From: Roseateles sp049532965
Lineage (GTDB): Bacteria > Pseudomonadota > Gammaproteobacteria > Burkholderiales > Burkholderiaceae_C
Assembly: GCF_049532965.1 (NCBI RefSeq)
Contig: NZ_CP186694.1
Location: 1,116,001-1,180,000 of the forward strand
DNA length: 64,000 bases
Direction: 5' to 3'
Shown here one piece after another: positions 9,877 through 18,452 of this stretch. Each line of letters begins with the position of its first letter. The stretch's first letter is position 1. The notes beneath the pieces are model-generated. The model saw nothing but the letters and a program-made list of their open reading frames with translations. It was not told where the DNA came from and ran no database searches. The translations under genes were made by a program, and so were the position numbers.

Positions 9877-10680
9877 ATGCCCTCGGCTGATCCCGGCCCG
9901 CACGCACCCGCTCCGGCGTCCGATCCGACACGCTTCGTCCTGATCGAGACCAGCCATCCCGGCAACGTCGGCTCGACCGCCCGGGCCATGAAGGTGATGG
10001 GCTTTCGCGACCTGGTGCTGGTGCGGCCGCGTTTCGCCGACGTGCTCAGCCAGGAGGAGACCGTCGCGATGGCGAGCGGCGCGGCCGACATCCTGGCCCG
10101 TGCCCGCATCGTCGACCGGATCGAGGACGCGCTCGATGGTTGCACCTTCGTCTGCGCCACCGCGATGACGCCGCGCGACTTCGGTCCGCCGACGCGTGAA
10201 CCGAGATCGCTCTTCGCCGAGCTGGCGCCTGGCACGCCGCACCCCCATCGGGTGGCCTTCCTGTTCGGGTCGGAGCGCTACGGCATGAGCAACGAGGACG
10301 TCTATCGCGCCCATGCGGTCCTCTCCATCCCGACGCATCCGGACTACGGCTCGCTGAACCTGGCCCAGGCGGTGCAACTGGTGGCCTATGACTGGCGCCA
10401 GGCGCTGGGCGGCTTCCCGGTGACCGCGCGCGCGGCCGATCCGCAAGTCGCGGATGCCCAGGCGGTGCAGGGGTTGCTGCGGCACCTGGAAAGCAGCCTC
10501 GTCCATCTCGGCTACCTGGACCCGGCGTCCCCGAAGAAGCTGATGCCGCGCCTGAACCAGCTGTTCAACCGCGCCGCCGTGACGAAGGAAGAGGTCCACA
10601 TCCTGCGCGGCATCGCCCGGGCGATCGAGAAGACCCGGCCCGCCGTCGATACGCCCCCCGCGCTTGGGGGAGACGAGTGA
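9877..10680 (+). CDS. trmJ: tRNA (cytidine/uridine-2'-O-)-methyltransferase TrmJ
   Basis: SPOUT-family methyltransferase that 2'-O-methylates position 32 of tRNAs. 267 residues. The N-terminal SPOUT domain shows FVLIETSHPGNVGSTARAMK, the FLFGSERYGMSNEDV motif and the knot region LSIPTHPDYGSLNLAQAVQL. The C-terminal helical extension (LGYLDPASPKKLMPRLNQLF followed by AAVTKEEVHILRGIARAIE) is typical of TrmJ rather than TrmL. The ATG at 9877 gives MPSADPGPH, a short lead before the fold; the longer frame upstream is antisense to suhB. cysE follows on the same strand, as in many betaproteobacteria. Confidence 0.93.
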   Translation: MPSADPGPHAPAPASDPTRFVLIETSHPGNVGSTARAMKVMGFRDLVLVRPRFADVLSQEETVAMASGAADILARARIVDRIEDALDGCTFVCATAMTPRDFGPPTREPRSLFAELAPGTPHPHRVAFLFGSERYGMSNEDVYRAHAVLSIPTHPDYGSLNLAQAVQLVAYDWRQALGGFPVTARAADPQVADAQAVQGLLRHLESSLVHLGYLDPASPKKLMPRLNQLFNRAAVTKEEVHILRGIARAIEKTRPAVDTPPALGGDE

Positions 10681-10789
10681 TTCCCCTCGTGGCGGCGAAG
10701 TAAACCTGCGACCGGCAAGGTTGAGACCCGCCGCTAAACTGGCCGCCCTTCGTTCCAGAGCCCGTTACGGGCTTTCATCGAGTTCCCCC

Positions 10790-11557
10790 ATGTTCCAGCG
10801 TCTTCGCGAAGACATCGCCTGCATCCTCGAACGCGACCCCGCCGCCCGCTCGGCCTGGGAGGTGCTGACCTGTTACCCCGGTCTGCATGCGCTGATGGTG
10901 CACCGGTGCGCGCACTGGTTCTGGACGCGCGGTTTCCGATGGCTGGGGCGGTTCACGTCGCACATCGGACGCTTCCTGACGGGCATCGAGATCCACCCTG
11001 GCGCAACCATCGGCCGGCGGGTGTTCATCGACCACGGGATGGGGATCGTCATTGGCGAGATGACGGAGATCGGCGACGAGGTCACGATCTACCAGGGCGT
11101 GACGCTGGGCGGCACCTCGCTGGTGAAGGGCGCCAAGCGGCATCCGACGCTGGAGCGGGGCGTCATCGTCGGCGCCAATGCCTGCATCCTGGGCGGCTTC
11201 ACGGTCGGGGAGGGCGCGCGCGTCGGTTCCGGCGCGGTGGTGACCAAGCCGGTGCCCGCGGGCGCGACGGCGGTGGGCAACCCGGCGCGCATCATCGAGG
11301 CCAAGGGCGATGCCCAGCGCGAGGAAGCCGCGGCGCGGATGGGCTTCTCGGCCTATGGCGTGACGCAGGGGGATGACCCGGTCGCACTGGCCATGAAGGG
11401 CCTGATCGACAACGCGGCGGGCCATGAGCACCAGATCGCACTGCTGTGGCAGGCGATCGCCAAGCTGTCGGAGGAGGAGCGCAAGGACTGCGTGCCGCAG
11501 GGCGCGCAGCAGGGCGAGCACTTCGACGCGGCGGAGCTGACGCGGCTGGTGAAGTGA
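10790..11557 (+). CDS. cysE: Serine O-acetyltransferase CysE
   Basis: Transfers acetyl from acetyl-CoA to serine, the first step of cysteine synthesis. 255 residues. The start MFQRLREDIACILERDPAAR at 10790 is the classic N-terminus. A left-handed beta-helix follows with hexapeptide repeats (EIHPGATIGRRVFIDHGMG, IGEMTEIGDEVTIYQGVTLG, KRHPTLERGVIVGANACILG) and the catalytic His in IDHGMG. It lies 110 bases past trmJ. The C-terminal tail after IIEAKG is about 70 residues, longer than in many short CysE proteins, and includes a Gln/Glu-rich end. Confidence 0.95.
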   Translation: MFQRLREDIACILERDPAARSAWEVLTCYPGLHALMVHRCAHWFWTRGFRWLGRFTSHIGRFLTGIEIHPGATIGRRVFIDHGMGIVIGEMTEIGDEVTIYQGVTLGGTSLVKGAKRHPTLERGVIVGANACILGGFTVGEGARVGSGAVVTKPVPAGATAVGNPARIIEAKGDAQREEAAARMGFSAYGVTQGDDPVALAMKGLIDNAAGHEHQIALLWQAIAKLSEEERKDCVPQGAQQGEHFDAAELTRLVK

Positions 11558-11579
11558 CGGCGTGAGCCGCTGAGCCGCG

Positions 11580-11596
11580 GCCCCCCGAGGGGGGGC
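11580..11596. terminator. Hairpin between convergent cysE and FKBP genes
   Basis: A 7-bp GC-only stem (GCCCCCC / GGGGGGC) with loop GAG lies between the two stop codons. There is no T-run, so it may be a weak bidirectional terminator or only a 3'-end stabiliser. Confidence 0.4.
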
Positions 11597-11613
11597 GACC
11601 GCGATGCCCGGGC

Positions 11614-12117
11614 TCAGTGGTGGTGCCCGTGGTCGCCGTGCGCGTGCCCGTGATCGATCTCTTCCTGCGTCGCGGCGCGAACGTCCTTGACCTTGACGCT
11701 GACCTTCAGGTGCTGACCCGCCAGCGGATGGTTGCCGTCCAGGTGGACCGTGTCGCCCTTGATCTTCACGACGGTGAAGACATGGAAGCCGTCATCGGCC
11801 GTGGGCTCCTCCTCGCCCTCCTTGGCCTGGCGGATCTGCAGTTGCCCGCCGACCTTCACGCCGGGCGGGAAATCCTTCTTGGGGATGGTGATGAGCAGGC
11901 TCTCGTCGCGCTCGCCGAAACCGGTCTCGGGCGTCAGCTCGATCGTCGTCGCGAAGCCCTTTTCCTGTCCCTCCAGCGCCGACTCGATGGCGGGCAGCGT
12001 GTTGCCGTAGCCGCCGATCAGCAGCGCCATCGGCTCGTCGGTCTTCTCGATCAGTTGACCGAGCTTGTTCGCCACTTTCAGTTCGACGGTGGCGATGGTG
12101 TCCTTGGTGATCTTCAT
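11614..12117 (-). CDS. SlyD-like FKBP-type peptidyl-prolyl isomerase with His-rich tail
   Basis: Cytoplasmic proline isomerase/chaperone; SlyD also binds nickel for hydrogenase assembly. 167 residues with the FKBP start MKITKDTIATVELKVAN, the IF-domain segment GFATTIELTPETGFGERDESL, and NHPLAGQHLKVSVKVKDVR. The C-terminus ends HGHAHGDHGHHH, a metal-binding tail typical of SlyD. Divergence from E. coli SlyD is sizeable, so I leave the symbol blank. The mog stop lies 34 bases upstream on the same strand, so it may be the last gene of a darP–mog–FKBP unit. Confidence 0.9.
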   Translation of the reverse strand: MKITKDTIATVELKVANKLGQLIEKTDEPMALLIGGYGNTLPAIESALEGQEKGFATTIELTPETGFGERDESLLITIPKKDFPPGVKVGGQLQIRQAKEGEEEPTADDGFHVFTVVKIKGDTVHLDGNHPLAGQHLKVSVKVKDVRAATQEEIDHGHAHGDHGHHH

Positions 12118-12151
12118 GGGGATTGCTCTGGTGGAGGCTTCTTGTGGGGAC

Positions 12152-12751
12152 TCAATCCGCGCGCTTGGGGCGCTGGGCGGTCTTGGGCCGGAAGGCGGCG
12201 CAGATCGCGTCGCGGGTTTCGAGATAGGGGCCGCCGATCAGGTCGATGCAATACGGCACCGCGGCGAAGATGCCTTTCGCCGCGTCGTGGCCGGCCAGCG
12301 TCTCGGCAATGGCCTTGGGCTGCCCGGGCAGGTTGATGATGAGCGCCCGGCCGCGGATCACCGCGACCTGCCGGGACAGGATGGCCGTCGGCACGAAGTG
12401 CAGCGAGATCTGCCGCATCTGCTCACCGAAGCCCGGCATCACGCGGTCGGCGACGTCCATCGTCGCTTCCGGCGTCACATCCCGGATCGCGGGTCCCGTG
12501 CCGCCGGTCGTCAGCACCAGGTCGCAGCGAACCTCGTCCACCAGCTCGCGCAGCGTCTGCGCGATGCGGTCGCGTTCGTCCGGAATCAGCCTGGGCTCGA
12601 ACTCGATCGGATTGAAGAGCGCCGCGCTCAGCCACTCCTTCAGCGCCGGCAGCCCCTTGTCCTCGTAGACACCCGTGGATGCGCGATCGCTGATGGACAC
12701 GATGCCGATGCGCACCGGTTCCGGCGCCGGCAGGGGGGAGGCCTCATTCAT
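12152..12751 (-). CDS. mog: Molybdopterin adenylyltransferase Mog
   Basis: Adenylates molybdopterin before molybdate insertion in Moco synthesis. 199 residues, MoaB/Mog fold. Motifs: IGIVSISDRASTGVYEDKG, LVLTTGGTGPAIRDVTPEA and IINLPGQPKAIAE. The start at 12751 (MNEASPLPAPEPVRIGIV) overlaps the end of darP by 8 bases, which indicates translational coupling. The longer frame to 13042 reads antisense-like Arg/Ser-rich sequence within darP and is rejected. Confidence 0.94.
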   Translation of the reverse strand: MNEASPLPAPEPVRIGIVSISDRASTGVYEDKGLPALKEWLSAALFNPIEFEPRLIPDERDRIAQTLRELVDEVRCDLVLTTGGTGPAIRDVTPEATMDVADRVMPGFGEQMRQISLHFVPTAILSRQVAVIRGRALIINLPGQPKAIAETLAGHDAAKGIFAAVPYCIDLIGGPYLETRDAICAAFRPKTAQRPKRAD

Positions 12752-13352
12752 CGCCGTCCCCGTCCCCGTCGCTATCGCCATCGCTGTCCTGGCCGGTCGA
12801 AGTGGCGCCCTTGGCCGCGAGCACATGGCCCTTGATGAACTGGAACAGCTCGCGCCAGGCGCGGCCGTTGCGCTGCTCCGGAGCCAGGGCGCGGTCCTTG
12901 CGCGCCGCCCGGATGAGGCTGCGCAACTGCTGGACGTCGACCTCGTCGAAGCTGTCGATGAAGCCCTGCAACGCGTTGTCGTCCTCCACGAGGCGCTCGC
13001 GCCAGCGCTCGGCCTGATGCAGTTCGAGCGAGTCCTGCGCACGGCCGAGCTTGAACTCGGCGACGGCTTCGCGGATCGGCGCGGGATCGACGGCGCGCAT
13101 CAGCTTGCCGATCAGCTGCAGATGGCGCTTCTTGCCGCTGCGCGCGCTGCTGGCGACGATGCGGCGGCCTTCCTTGATCGCGTCCATCAGCGCTTCGGGC
13201 AGGTTCAGCGCGGCGACGCGCTTCTCGGGCAGCGTCAGGAGTTCTTCGCCCAGCGCCTGCAGCGCGGTCATGTCGCGCTTGAGCTGGCTCTTGCTGGGGC
13301 GGTCGTCGCCGAAGTCGTCGTCGGCGTCGTGGTCGTCGTGGTCGTCGTGCAT
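12744..13352 (-). CDS. darP: DarP/YjgA family ribosome-associated protein (DUF615)
   Basis: Member of the DUF615 family; E. coli YjgA/DarP binds and helps mature the 50S subunit. 202 residues. Core motifs: PSKSQLKRDMTALQALGEEL, LPEKRVAALNLPEALMDAI, KKRHLQLIGKLMR and DDNALQGFIDSF. Both ends are unusual: the N-terminus is an Asp/His repeat (MHDDHDDHDADDDFGDD) and the C-terminus an Asp/Ser/Gly run (DSDGDSDGDGDGDE), both from short tandem codon repeats. The start at 13352 is divergent from pmbA at 13473, the usual arrangement in this order. Confidence 0.94.
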   Translation of the reverse strand: MHDDHDDHDADDDFGDDRPSKSQLKRDMTALQALGEELLTLPEKRVAALNLPEALMDAIKEGRRIVASSARSGKKRHLQLIGKLMRAVDPAPIREAVAEFKLGRAQDSLELHQAERWRERLVEDDNALQGFIDSFDEVDVQQLRSLIRAARKDRALAPEQRNGRAWRELFQFIKGHVLAAKGATSTGQDSDGDSDGDGDGDE

Positions 13353-13472
13353 GGGGGAGAAAGCGAGAAGCCCCGACCGGGAAGGACGGGGCACAGCGCC
13401 CGTATGATAGTCGCCACCCCGTCGCGGCCTCGGATTTCCCCAGGCCGCGCTGCTTTCAAAGAGACCGCATTC

Positions 13473-14840
13473 ATGAGTCAAGCCGAGCAAGGATTCGCCT
13501 ACAGCCAGGATCAGTTCCGCCAGTTGATCGAGGACGTGCTCGCCGAGGCCAAACGGCTGGGCGCCAGCGACGCCGGCGCGGAAGTGTCCGAGGGCAGCGG
13601 CATGTCCGTCTCCGTGCGGCGCGGCAAGCTGGAGAACGTCGAGCGCAATCGCGACAAGTCGCTGGGCATCTCGGTGTACCTGGGCCAGCGGCGAGGCAAC
13701 GCCAGCACCTCCGACTTCTCCGCGCGGGCGCTGAAGGACACCGTGCGCGCGGCCTACGACATTGCGCGCTTCACCGCCGAGGACGAGTTCGCCGGCCTGC
13801 CCGCCGAGGAAGACCTGTCGCTGGACGAGGCGAGCCGGCCGGCGCTGGATCTTTTCCACCCCTGGGCCATCACCGCCGAGGAGGCGGCCGCGCTGGCGCT
13901 GCGCTGCGAGGACGCGGCGCTCAAGACCGATCCGCGGGTCACCAACTCCGAAGGCGCCGCCGTGTCGGCGCAGCAGTCGCATTTCTTCTCGGGCAACTCG
14001 CGCGGCTTCCGCGGCGGGTACGCCAGCTCCAGACATTCGATCTCGGTCGCGCCGATCGCCGGCCGGGGCGCGGGCATGGAACGCGACGCCTGGTACAGCT
14101 CGATGCGCGACGCGGCGGAGCTGTCGTCGCCGGAGGCCATCGGCCGTTACGCCGCCGAGCGCGCATTGGCGCGGCTGAAGGGCCGCAAGGTCCGCACGGC
14201 CAATGTGCCGGTGCTCTTCGAGGCGCCGGTCGCCGCCGGCCTGCTCGGCGCGCTGGTGCAGGCCACCAGCGGCGGAGCGCTGTACCGGCGGGCGAGCTTC
14301 CTGCTGGACAGCCTGGACCAGCAGATCCTGGCGCCGCATGTGGAGGTGGTCGAGGATCCGCACCTGCTCAAGGGCAAGGGCAGTTCGCCGTTCGACGACG
14401 AGGGCGTGACCACCCGCGCCCGCACGGTCGTCGAGGCGGGCGTGCTGAAGGGCTACTTCCTGTCGACCTACTCCGCCCGCAAGCTCGGAATGCGAACCAC
14501 CGGCCATGCCGGCGGCTCGCACAACCTGACGATGCGCAGCACGAAGGCGGCGCCCGGCGACGACCTGCCGGCGATGCTGCGGCAGCTGGGCACCGGCCTG
14601 TTCGTCACCGAACTGATGGGGCAGGGCGTCAATTACGTGACCGGCGATTACTCGCGCGGCGCGAGCGGTTACTGGGTCGAGAACGGCGTCATCGTGCATC
14701 CGGTCCACGAGGTCACGATCGCGGGCAACGTCAAGGAGATGTTCCGGCAGATCGTCGCCATCGGCGCCGATGCCTACACGCTGGGCAGCAAGACGGTGGG
14801 GTCGATCCTGATCGAGAACATGAAGCTCGCCGGCGCCTGA
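13473..14840 (+). CDS. pmbA: Metalloprotease PmbA/TldE
   Basis: TldD/TldE-family component that, with TldD, degrades unfolded peptides and processes some RiPPs. 455 residues, the usual length. Motifs: VSEGSGMSVSVRRGKLENVE, LGISVYLGQRRGNAST, ISVAPIAGRGAGMERD, YFLSTYSARKLGMRTTGHAG and ASGYWVENGVIVHPVHE. TldE lacks the HExxxH zinc motif of TldD, and none is seen here, so the call is TldE rather than TldD. The start MSQAEQGFAYSQDQF at 13473 follows AAAGAGA. TldD is not in the window. Confidence 0.95.
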   Translation: MSQAEQGFAYSQDQFRQLIEDVLAEAKRLGASDAGAEVSEGSGMSVSVRRGKLENVERNRDKSLGISVYLGQRRGNASTSDFSARALKDTVRAAYDIARFTAEDEFAGLPAEEDLSLDEASRPALDLFHPWAITAEEAAALALRCEDAALKTDPRVTNSEGAAVSAQQSHFFSGNSRGFRGGYASSRHSISVAPIAGRGAGMERDAWYSSMRDAAELSSPEAIGRYAAERALARLKGRKVRTANVPVLFEAPVAAGLLGALVQATSGGALYRRASFLLDSLDQQILAPHVEVVEDPHLLKGKGSSPFDDEGVTTRARTVVEAGVLKGYFLSTYSARKLGMRTTGHAGGSHNLTMRSTKAAPGDDLPAMLRQLGTGLFVTELMGQGVNYVTGDYSRGASGYWVENGVIVHPVHEVTIAGNVKEMFRQIVAIGADAYTLGSKTVGSILIENMKLAGA

Positions 14841-14863
14841 GGCCGGCGGCCGGAGCGCCCTTG

Positions 14864-14884
14864 AGCCCGTGCCGCGCACGGGCT
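14864..14884. terminator. Hairpin downstream of pmbA
   Basis: AGCCCGTG / CACGGGCT stem of 8 bp with a 5-base loop, 23 bases past the pmbA stop. No T-run follows, so intrinsic termination is uncertain. Confidence 0.35.
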
Positions 14885-14973
14885 ACGTGCGGTCGCACGG
14901 AGCCTCGTGAGCGGCCATCCGGGTGGCAGCGGGTCAGGTCGTGCCCGCGGCGCGCAACCCAGGGCTTGTCTGG

Positions 14974-15001
14974 TTGACGCCAGCCTTCGGCTCGCTAATC
15001 T
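14974..15001 (+). promoter_or_regulatory. Probable sigma-70 promoter of the TRAP substrate-binding gene
   Basis: TTGACG (14974–14979) and TAATCT (14996–15001) are separated by 16 bases and lie 48 bases before the ATG. The motif match is seen directly; activity is inferred. Confidence 0.5.
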
Positions 15002-15049
15002 TGCGTTCGCTTGCGAGTTCCAACGCATACCAACGTAAGAGGAGACTTC

Positions 15050-16132
15050 ATGGAGCGTCGTTCGTTCGTCAAGAAGGCCGGTCTGGCCGGCGTGCTGGCC
15101 GCCGGTGCGGCCCCGGCCATCGTGCATGCGCAGGCCAACATCCGTTGGCGCCTGGCGTCGAGCTTTCCCAAGCAGCTCGACACCATCTACGGTGGTGGCG
15201 AGGTCTTCGCCAAGAAAGTCAGCGAGCTCAGCGGCGGCAAGTTCCAGATCAGCGTGCATGCGGGCGGCGAGCTGATGCCGCCGTTCGGCGTGGTCGATGG
15301 CGTGCAGAAGGGGACGGTCGAGATCGCGCACACGGTCCCGTACTACTTCTTCGGCAAGGACGAGACCTTCGCGATCGGCGCGTCGATCCCGTTCGGGCTG
15401 AACTCCCGGCAGATGACCGCGTGGACCTTCCATGGCAACGGCCTGAAGCTGATGCGCGAGTTCTATCGGAACTACGACATCATCAACTTCCCCGGCGGCA
15501 ACACCGGCGCCCAGATGGCGGGCTGGTATCGCAAGGAGATCAAGTCGGCGGCGGACTTCAAGGGATTGAAGTTCCGCGTCGGCGGCTTCGCGGGCCGGGT
15601 GATCGAGCGCATGGGCGGCGTGCCGCAGAACCTGCCCGGAGGCGAGCTGTATTCGGCGCTGGAGAAGGGCACGATCGACGCGGCCGAATGGGTCGGCCCG
15701 TATGACGACCTGAAGCTGGGCTTCAACAAGGTGGCGCCGTATTACTACTACCCCGGTTGGTGGGAGGGCGGCCCGCAGGTCGACTTCTACATCAACACCA
15801 AGGCCTACGAGGGCCTGTCGGCGGAGTACAAGGCGATCGTCGAAGCGGCGTCCGCGTACACGCATGTGGACATGCAGGCCAAGTACGACGTGCTGAACCC
15901 CCAGGCGCTGAAGCAGCTGGTGGCGGCGAAGACCAGGCTGATGCGCTTCCCGAAGGACGTGATGGACCTGGCGTTCAAGGAGTCGATGGCGCTGTACAGC
16001 GATCTGTCGGCCAAGAACCCGAACTGGAAGAAGGTCTACGAGGATTACGCCAACTTCCGGCGCGACCAGAACCTGTGGTTCCGCTTTGCCGAGGCGGGCT
16101 TCGACGACTTCATGCAGTCGCAGCGGTTCTGA
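15050..16132 (+). CDS. TRAP transporter solute-binding protein (DctP/TakP-like)
   Basis: Periplasmic ligand-binding subunit of a tripartite ATP-independent transporter. 360 residues with a twin-arginine leader: RRSFVKKAGLAGVLAAGAA then APAIVHAQ. The body matches the DctP fold, with IRWRLASSFPKQLDTIYGGG, GLKFRVGGFAGRVIERMGG, ELYSALEKGTIDAAEWVGPY and YYYPGWWEGG. The last motifs resemble 2-oxo-acid-binding TakP-type proteins, so a small organic acid is a likely ligand (inference). The ATG at 15050 has AGAGGAGA upstream. The gene stands alone: no DctQ or DctM membrane subunits are adjacent. It ends at a terminator. Confidence 0.93.
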   Translation: MERRSFVKKAGLAGVLAAGAAPAIVHAQANIRWRLASSFPKQLDTIYGGGEVFAKKVSELSGGKFQISVHAGGELMPPFGVVDGVQKGTVEIAHTVPYYFFGKDETFAIGASIPFGLNSRQMTAWTFHGNGLKLMREFYRNYDIINFPGGNTGAQMAGWYRKEIKSAADFKGLKFRVGGFAGRVIERMGGVPQNLPGGELYSALEKGTIDAAEWVGPYDDLKLGFNKVAPYYYYPGWWEGGPQVDFYINTKAYEGLSAEYKAIVEAASAYTHVDMQAKYDVLNPQALKQLVAAKTRLMRFPKDVMDLAFKESMALYSDLSAKNPNWKKVYEDYANFRRDQNLWFRFAEAGFDDFMQSQRF

Positions 16133-16153
16133 GCGGCGCCACGCCGCGAGGAG

Positions 16154-16190
16154 CGGGCCGTGCCTGGAAGGGGCGCGGCCCGTTTCTCTT
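16154..16190 (+). terminator. Rho-independent terminator after the TRAP gene
   Basis: CGGGCCG (16154–16160) pairs with CGGCCCG (16176–16182), followed by TTTCTCTTT. It is 22 bases past the stop codon, facing the convergent chromate transporter gene. Confidence 0.75.
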
Positions 16191-16237
16191 TGGCCGCCCG
16201 GCGTTCGGCCTCGGCGAGCGTTCGCGTCGCCGCCCGC

Positions 16238-16801
16238 TCACACGACGCCGATCGCTCCCAGCACGCCGCCAGCCAGCACCAGCCAGACGATCCCGATCTT
16301 CGTCCGCATCGTGAGCACCACGGTCGCGGCGATCATGGCCAGCGTCGCCCAGCGATGGTCGGGCTCGACCAGGTAGGGCGCCGCGAGCAGCCAGCCGGTC
16401 GCGATCATCAGCCCGAGCGTCAGCGGGGCCATTCCCACCGTGAACGCCCGGACGCCCAGGTGCTCCCGGTTGTTGCGCGCCCAGCGCGTCGCCGCCACGA
16501 CCAGCGTCGTCGACGGCAACAGGATCCCGAGCATCGCCGCCGCCGCGCCGAGCAGGCCCGAGACGTTGAACCCCAGCACCGCGACGAACAGGATGTTCGG
16601 GCCGGGCGCCGCCTGTGCCAGCGCGATCGAGTTGGTGAAGCTGTGGTCCGTCAGCCAGTGCCGCTCGTCGACGAGGTAGCGGTGCATGTCGGGCGCCGTC
16701 GTGATGGCGCCGCCGATCGACAGCAGCGACAGCATCAGGAAATGCAGCGTCAGCGCGCCCAGTTCGGGCCAGCTCAACGAGCCGACGAGCAACTGGCTCA
16801 T
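16238..16801 (-). CDS. Chromate transporter (CHR family), short-chain subunit 2
   Basis: 187-residue membrane protein of the chromate ion transporter family, half the size of long-chain ChrA. Motifs: LTLHFLMLSLLSIGGAITTA, then MHRYLVDERHWLTDHSFTNS, then IALAQAAPGPNILFVAVLGF (the PGPN motif), followed by several hydrophobic helices. Its ATG overlaps the stop of the preceding CHR gene by 4 bases, so the two halves probably form a heterodimer. Exports chromate in known systems; the physiological anion here is not shown. Convergent with the TRAP gene. Confidence 0.93.
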   Translation of the reverse strand: MSQLLVGSLSWPELGALTLHFLMLSLLSIGGAITTAPDMHRYLVDERHWLTDHSFTNSIALAQAAPGPNILFVAVLGFNVSGLLGAAAAMLGILLPSTTLVVAATRWARNNREHLGVRAFTVGMAPLTLGLMIATGWLLAAPYLVEPDHRWATLAMIAATVVLTMRTKIGIVWLVLAGGVLGAIGVV

Positions 16802-17448
16802 GCCGTGCGGCTCCGCTTCAAGGCGACCGCCGCCAGCGCCATGCCCAGCCCGCCGACGCTCAGCACGATCCAGAACAGCGGCAGCTTGAGCCACACCGTC
16901 GCGCCGAACACCAGCGCCGCCAGCGCCAGCCCGGGCCCTACGCCGACCGGGTTCTTCCTCAGCGAGGGCAGCAGCTTGAAGCCCGTCGCCAGGATCAGCC
17001 CCGCCGATACCGCGCCCATCCCGCGCAGCGCGCCCGTCATCCGCGGCGACGCCAGCCAGGTCGTCGACAGCGCCGCCAGCGCCAGCACGATCACGGCCGG
17101 GAAGGCCATCATGCCGGCCAGCGCGACCATCGCCCCGCGCAGGCCGAAGAAGCGGTCGCCGATCATCAGCGAGATGTTCACGATGTTCGGCCCCGGCAGC
17201 ACCTGCGCGACGGCCAGCGTCTCGACGAACTCCTCGCGCGTCATCCACCCCAGGCGCTCGACCAGTTCCCGCTGCGCCACCGCCAGCACGCCGCCGAAGC
17301 CTTGCAGCGCCAGCCAGGTGAAGGCCCAGAACAGGTGGGACAGGGACTCCGGCTGCGCACGCGCGACGCCCGCATCGGTGGGGCCGCCCGCCGGAGATGG
17401 CGGGGCGGCGTCCATGGGCGCGGGTTCCGGGGGCGGGGCCGTGCTCAC
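16798..17448 (-). CDS. Chromate transporter (CHR family), short-chain subunit 1
   Basis: 216-residue partner of the next gene. Motifs: LFWAFTWLALQGFGGVLAVA, ELVERLGWMTREEFVETLAV and AQVLPGPNIVNISLMIGDRF, followed by four or more hydrophobic segments. I prefer the GTG start at 17448: it overlaps the stop of the upstream dehydrogenase as GTGA with an AAGGTG site in front. An ATG at 17415 is an alternative giving 205 residues. The first 25 residues are Pro/Ala-rich and probably cytoplasmic. Confidence 0.9.
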   Translation of the reverse strand: MSTAPPPEPAPMDAAPPSPAGGPTDAGVARAQPESLSHLFWAFTWLALQGFGGVLAVAQRELVERLGWMTREEFVETLAVAQVLPGPNIVNISLMIGDRFFGLRGAMVALAGMMAFPAVIVLALAALSTTWLASPRMTGALRGMGAVSAGLILATGFKLLPSLRKNPVGVGPGLALAALVFGATVWLKLPLFWIVLSVGGLGMALAAVALKRSRTA

Positions 17449-18452
17449 CGATGCACCTTCAGCGCATCCGGATTGACGATGTTGGTCGGCTTGCCCGCCA
17501 TGTAGTTCAGCACGTTGTCGAAGGCCGCGTCGAAGTACATCTGGTAGCTGTCCTGCTCGACATAGCCGATGTGCGGCGTGCAGACCGCGTTCTCGAGGCG
17601 AAGCAGCGGATGTCCCTGCAGGATCGGCTCCGACTCGAACACGTCCACGGCGGCCATGCCCGGCCGGCCGCGGTTGAGGCCGGACACCAGCGCGCCGTCG
17701 GCAACCAGTTCGGCGCGCGAGGTGTTCACGAACAGGGCGGTCGGCTTCATCCGGGCGAGGTCCTCGCCGGTGACGATGCCTGTCGTTTCCTCCGAGAGCC
17801 GCAGGTGCATGGAGAGCACGTCCGACTGCTCGAAGAACGTTTCGCGGCTGTCCGCCGCCTGGTGGCCGTCGGCCTGGGCGCGCAGCCGCGAGGCCTCGCT
17901 GCCCCACACGATCACGTGCATCCCAAACGCCTTCCCATAGCCGGCGACGAGCTGGCCGATCTTGCCGTAGCCCCAGATGCCCAGCGTCTTGCCTCTGAGC
18001 ACCATGCCGACACCGAAGTTGGGCGGCATCGACCCGGACTTCAGCCCGGACTGCTGCCAGACGCCATGTTTGAGCGTCGCGATGTACTGCGGCAGCCGCC
18101 GCATCGCGGCCATGATCAGCGCCCAGGTCAGCTCCGCCGGCGCGATCGGAGAGCCACCGCCTTCCGCCACGGCGATGCCCAGGCGGGTGCAGGCGTCAAG
18201 ATCGATGTGCTTGCCCACGCGGCCGGTCTGCGAGATGAGCTTGAGCTTGGGCAGCTTTTCCAGCAGTTGGCGCGGGAAGTGGGTCCGTTCGCGGATCGTC
18301 ACGAGGACTTCCGCATCGCGGAGCCGGATCGAGAGCTGTCCGATGCCCTTGACGGTGTTGGTGAAGACCTTGGCGTTCAGCGCGTCCAGCTTGGCGGCGC
18401 AAGGCAGCTTGCGCACGGCGTCCTGGTAGTCGTCGAGGATGATGATGTTCAT
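17445..18452 (-). CDS. D-2-hydroxyacid dehydrogenase family protein
   Basis: NAD(P)-dependent oxidoreductase of the D-isomer 2-hydroxyacid dehydrogenase/phosphoglycerate dehydrogenase family. 335 residues. The Rossmann loop is LGIWGYGKIGQLVAGYG. The catalytic Arg is in FVNTSRAELV, Glu in VDVFESEPI and His in CTPHIGYVEQDSY. Substrate not deducible. It is the first gene of a three-gene unit with the chromate transporter halves (GTGA overlap). The start MNIIILDDYQDAVRKL at 18452 matches homologues. DUF1993 diverges 167 bases away. Confidence 0.9.
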   Translation of the reverse strand: MNIIILDDYQDAVRKLPCAAKLDALNAKVFTNTVKGIGQLSIRLRDAEVLVTIRERTHFPRQLLEKLPKLKLISQTGRVGKHIDLDACTRLGIAVAEGGGSPIAPAELTWALIMAAMRRLPQYIATLKHGVWQQSGLKSGSMPPNFGVGMVLRGKTLGIWGYGKIGQLVAGYGKAFGMHVIVWGSEASRLRAQADGHQAADSRETFFEQSDVLSMHLRLSEETTGIVTGEDLARMKPTALFVNTSRAELVADGALVSGLNRGRPGMAAVDVFESEPILQGHPLLRLENAVCTPHIGYVEQDSYQMYFDAAFDNVLNYMAGKPTNIVNPDALKVHR

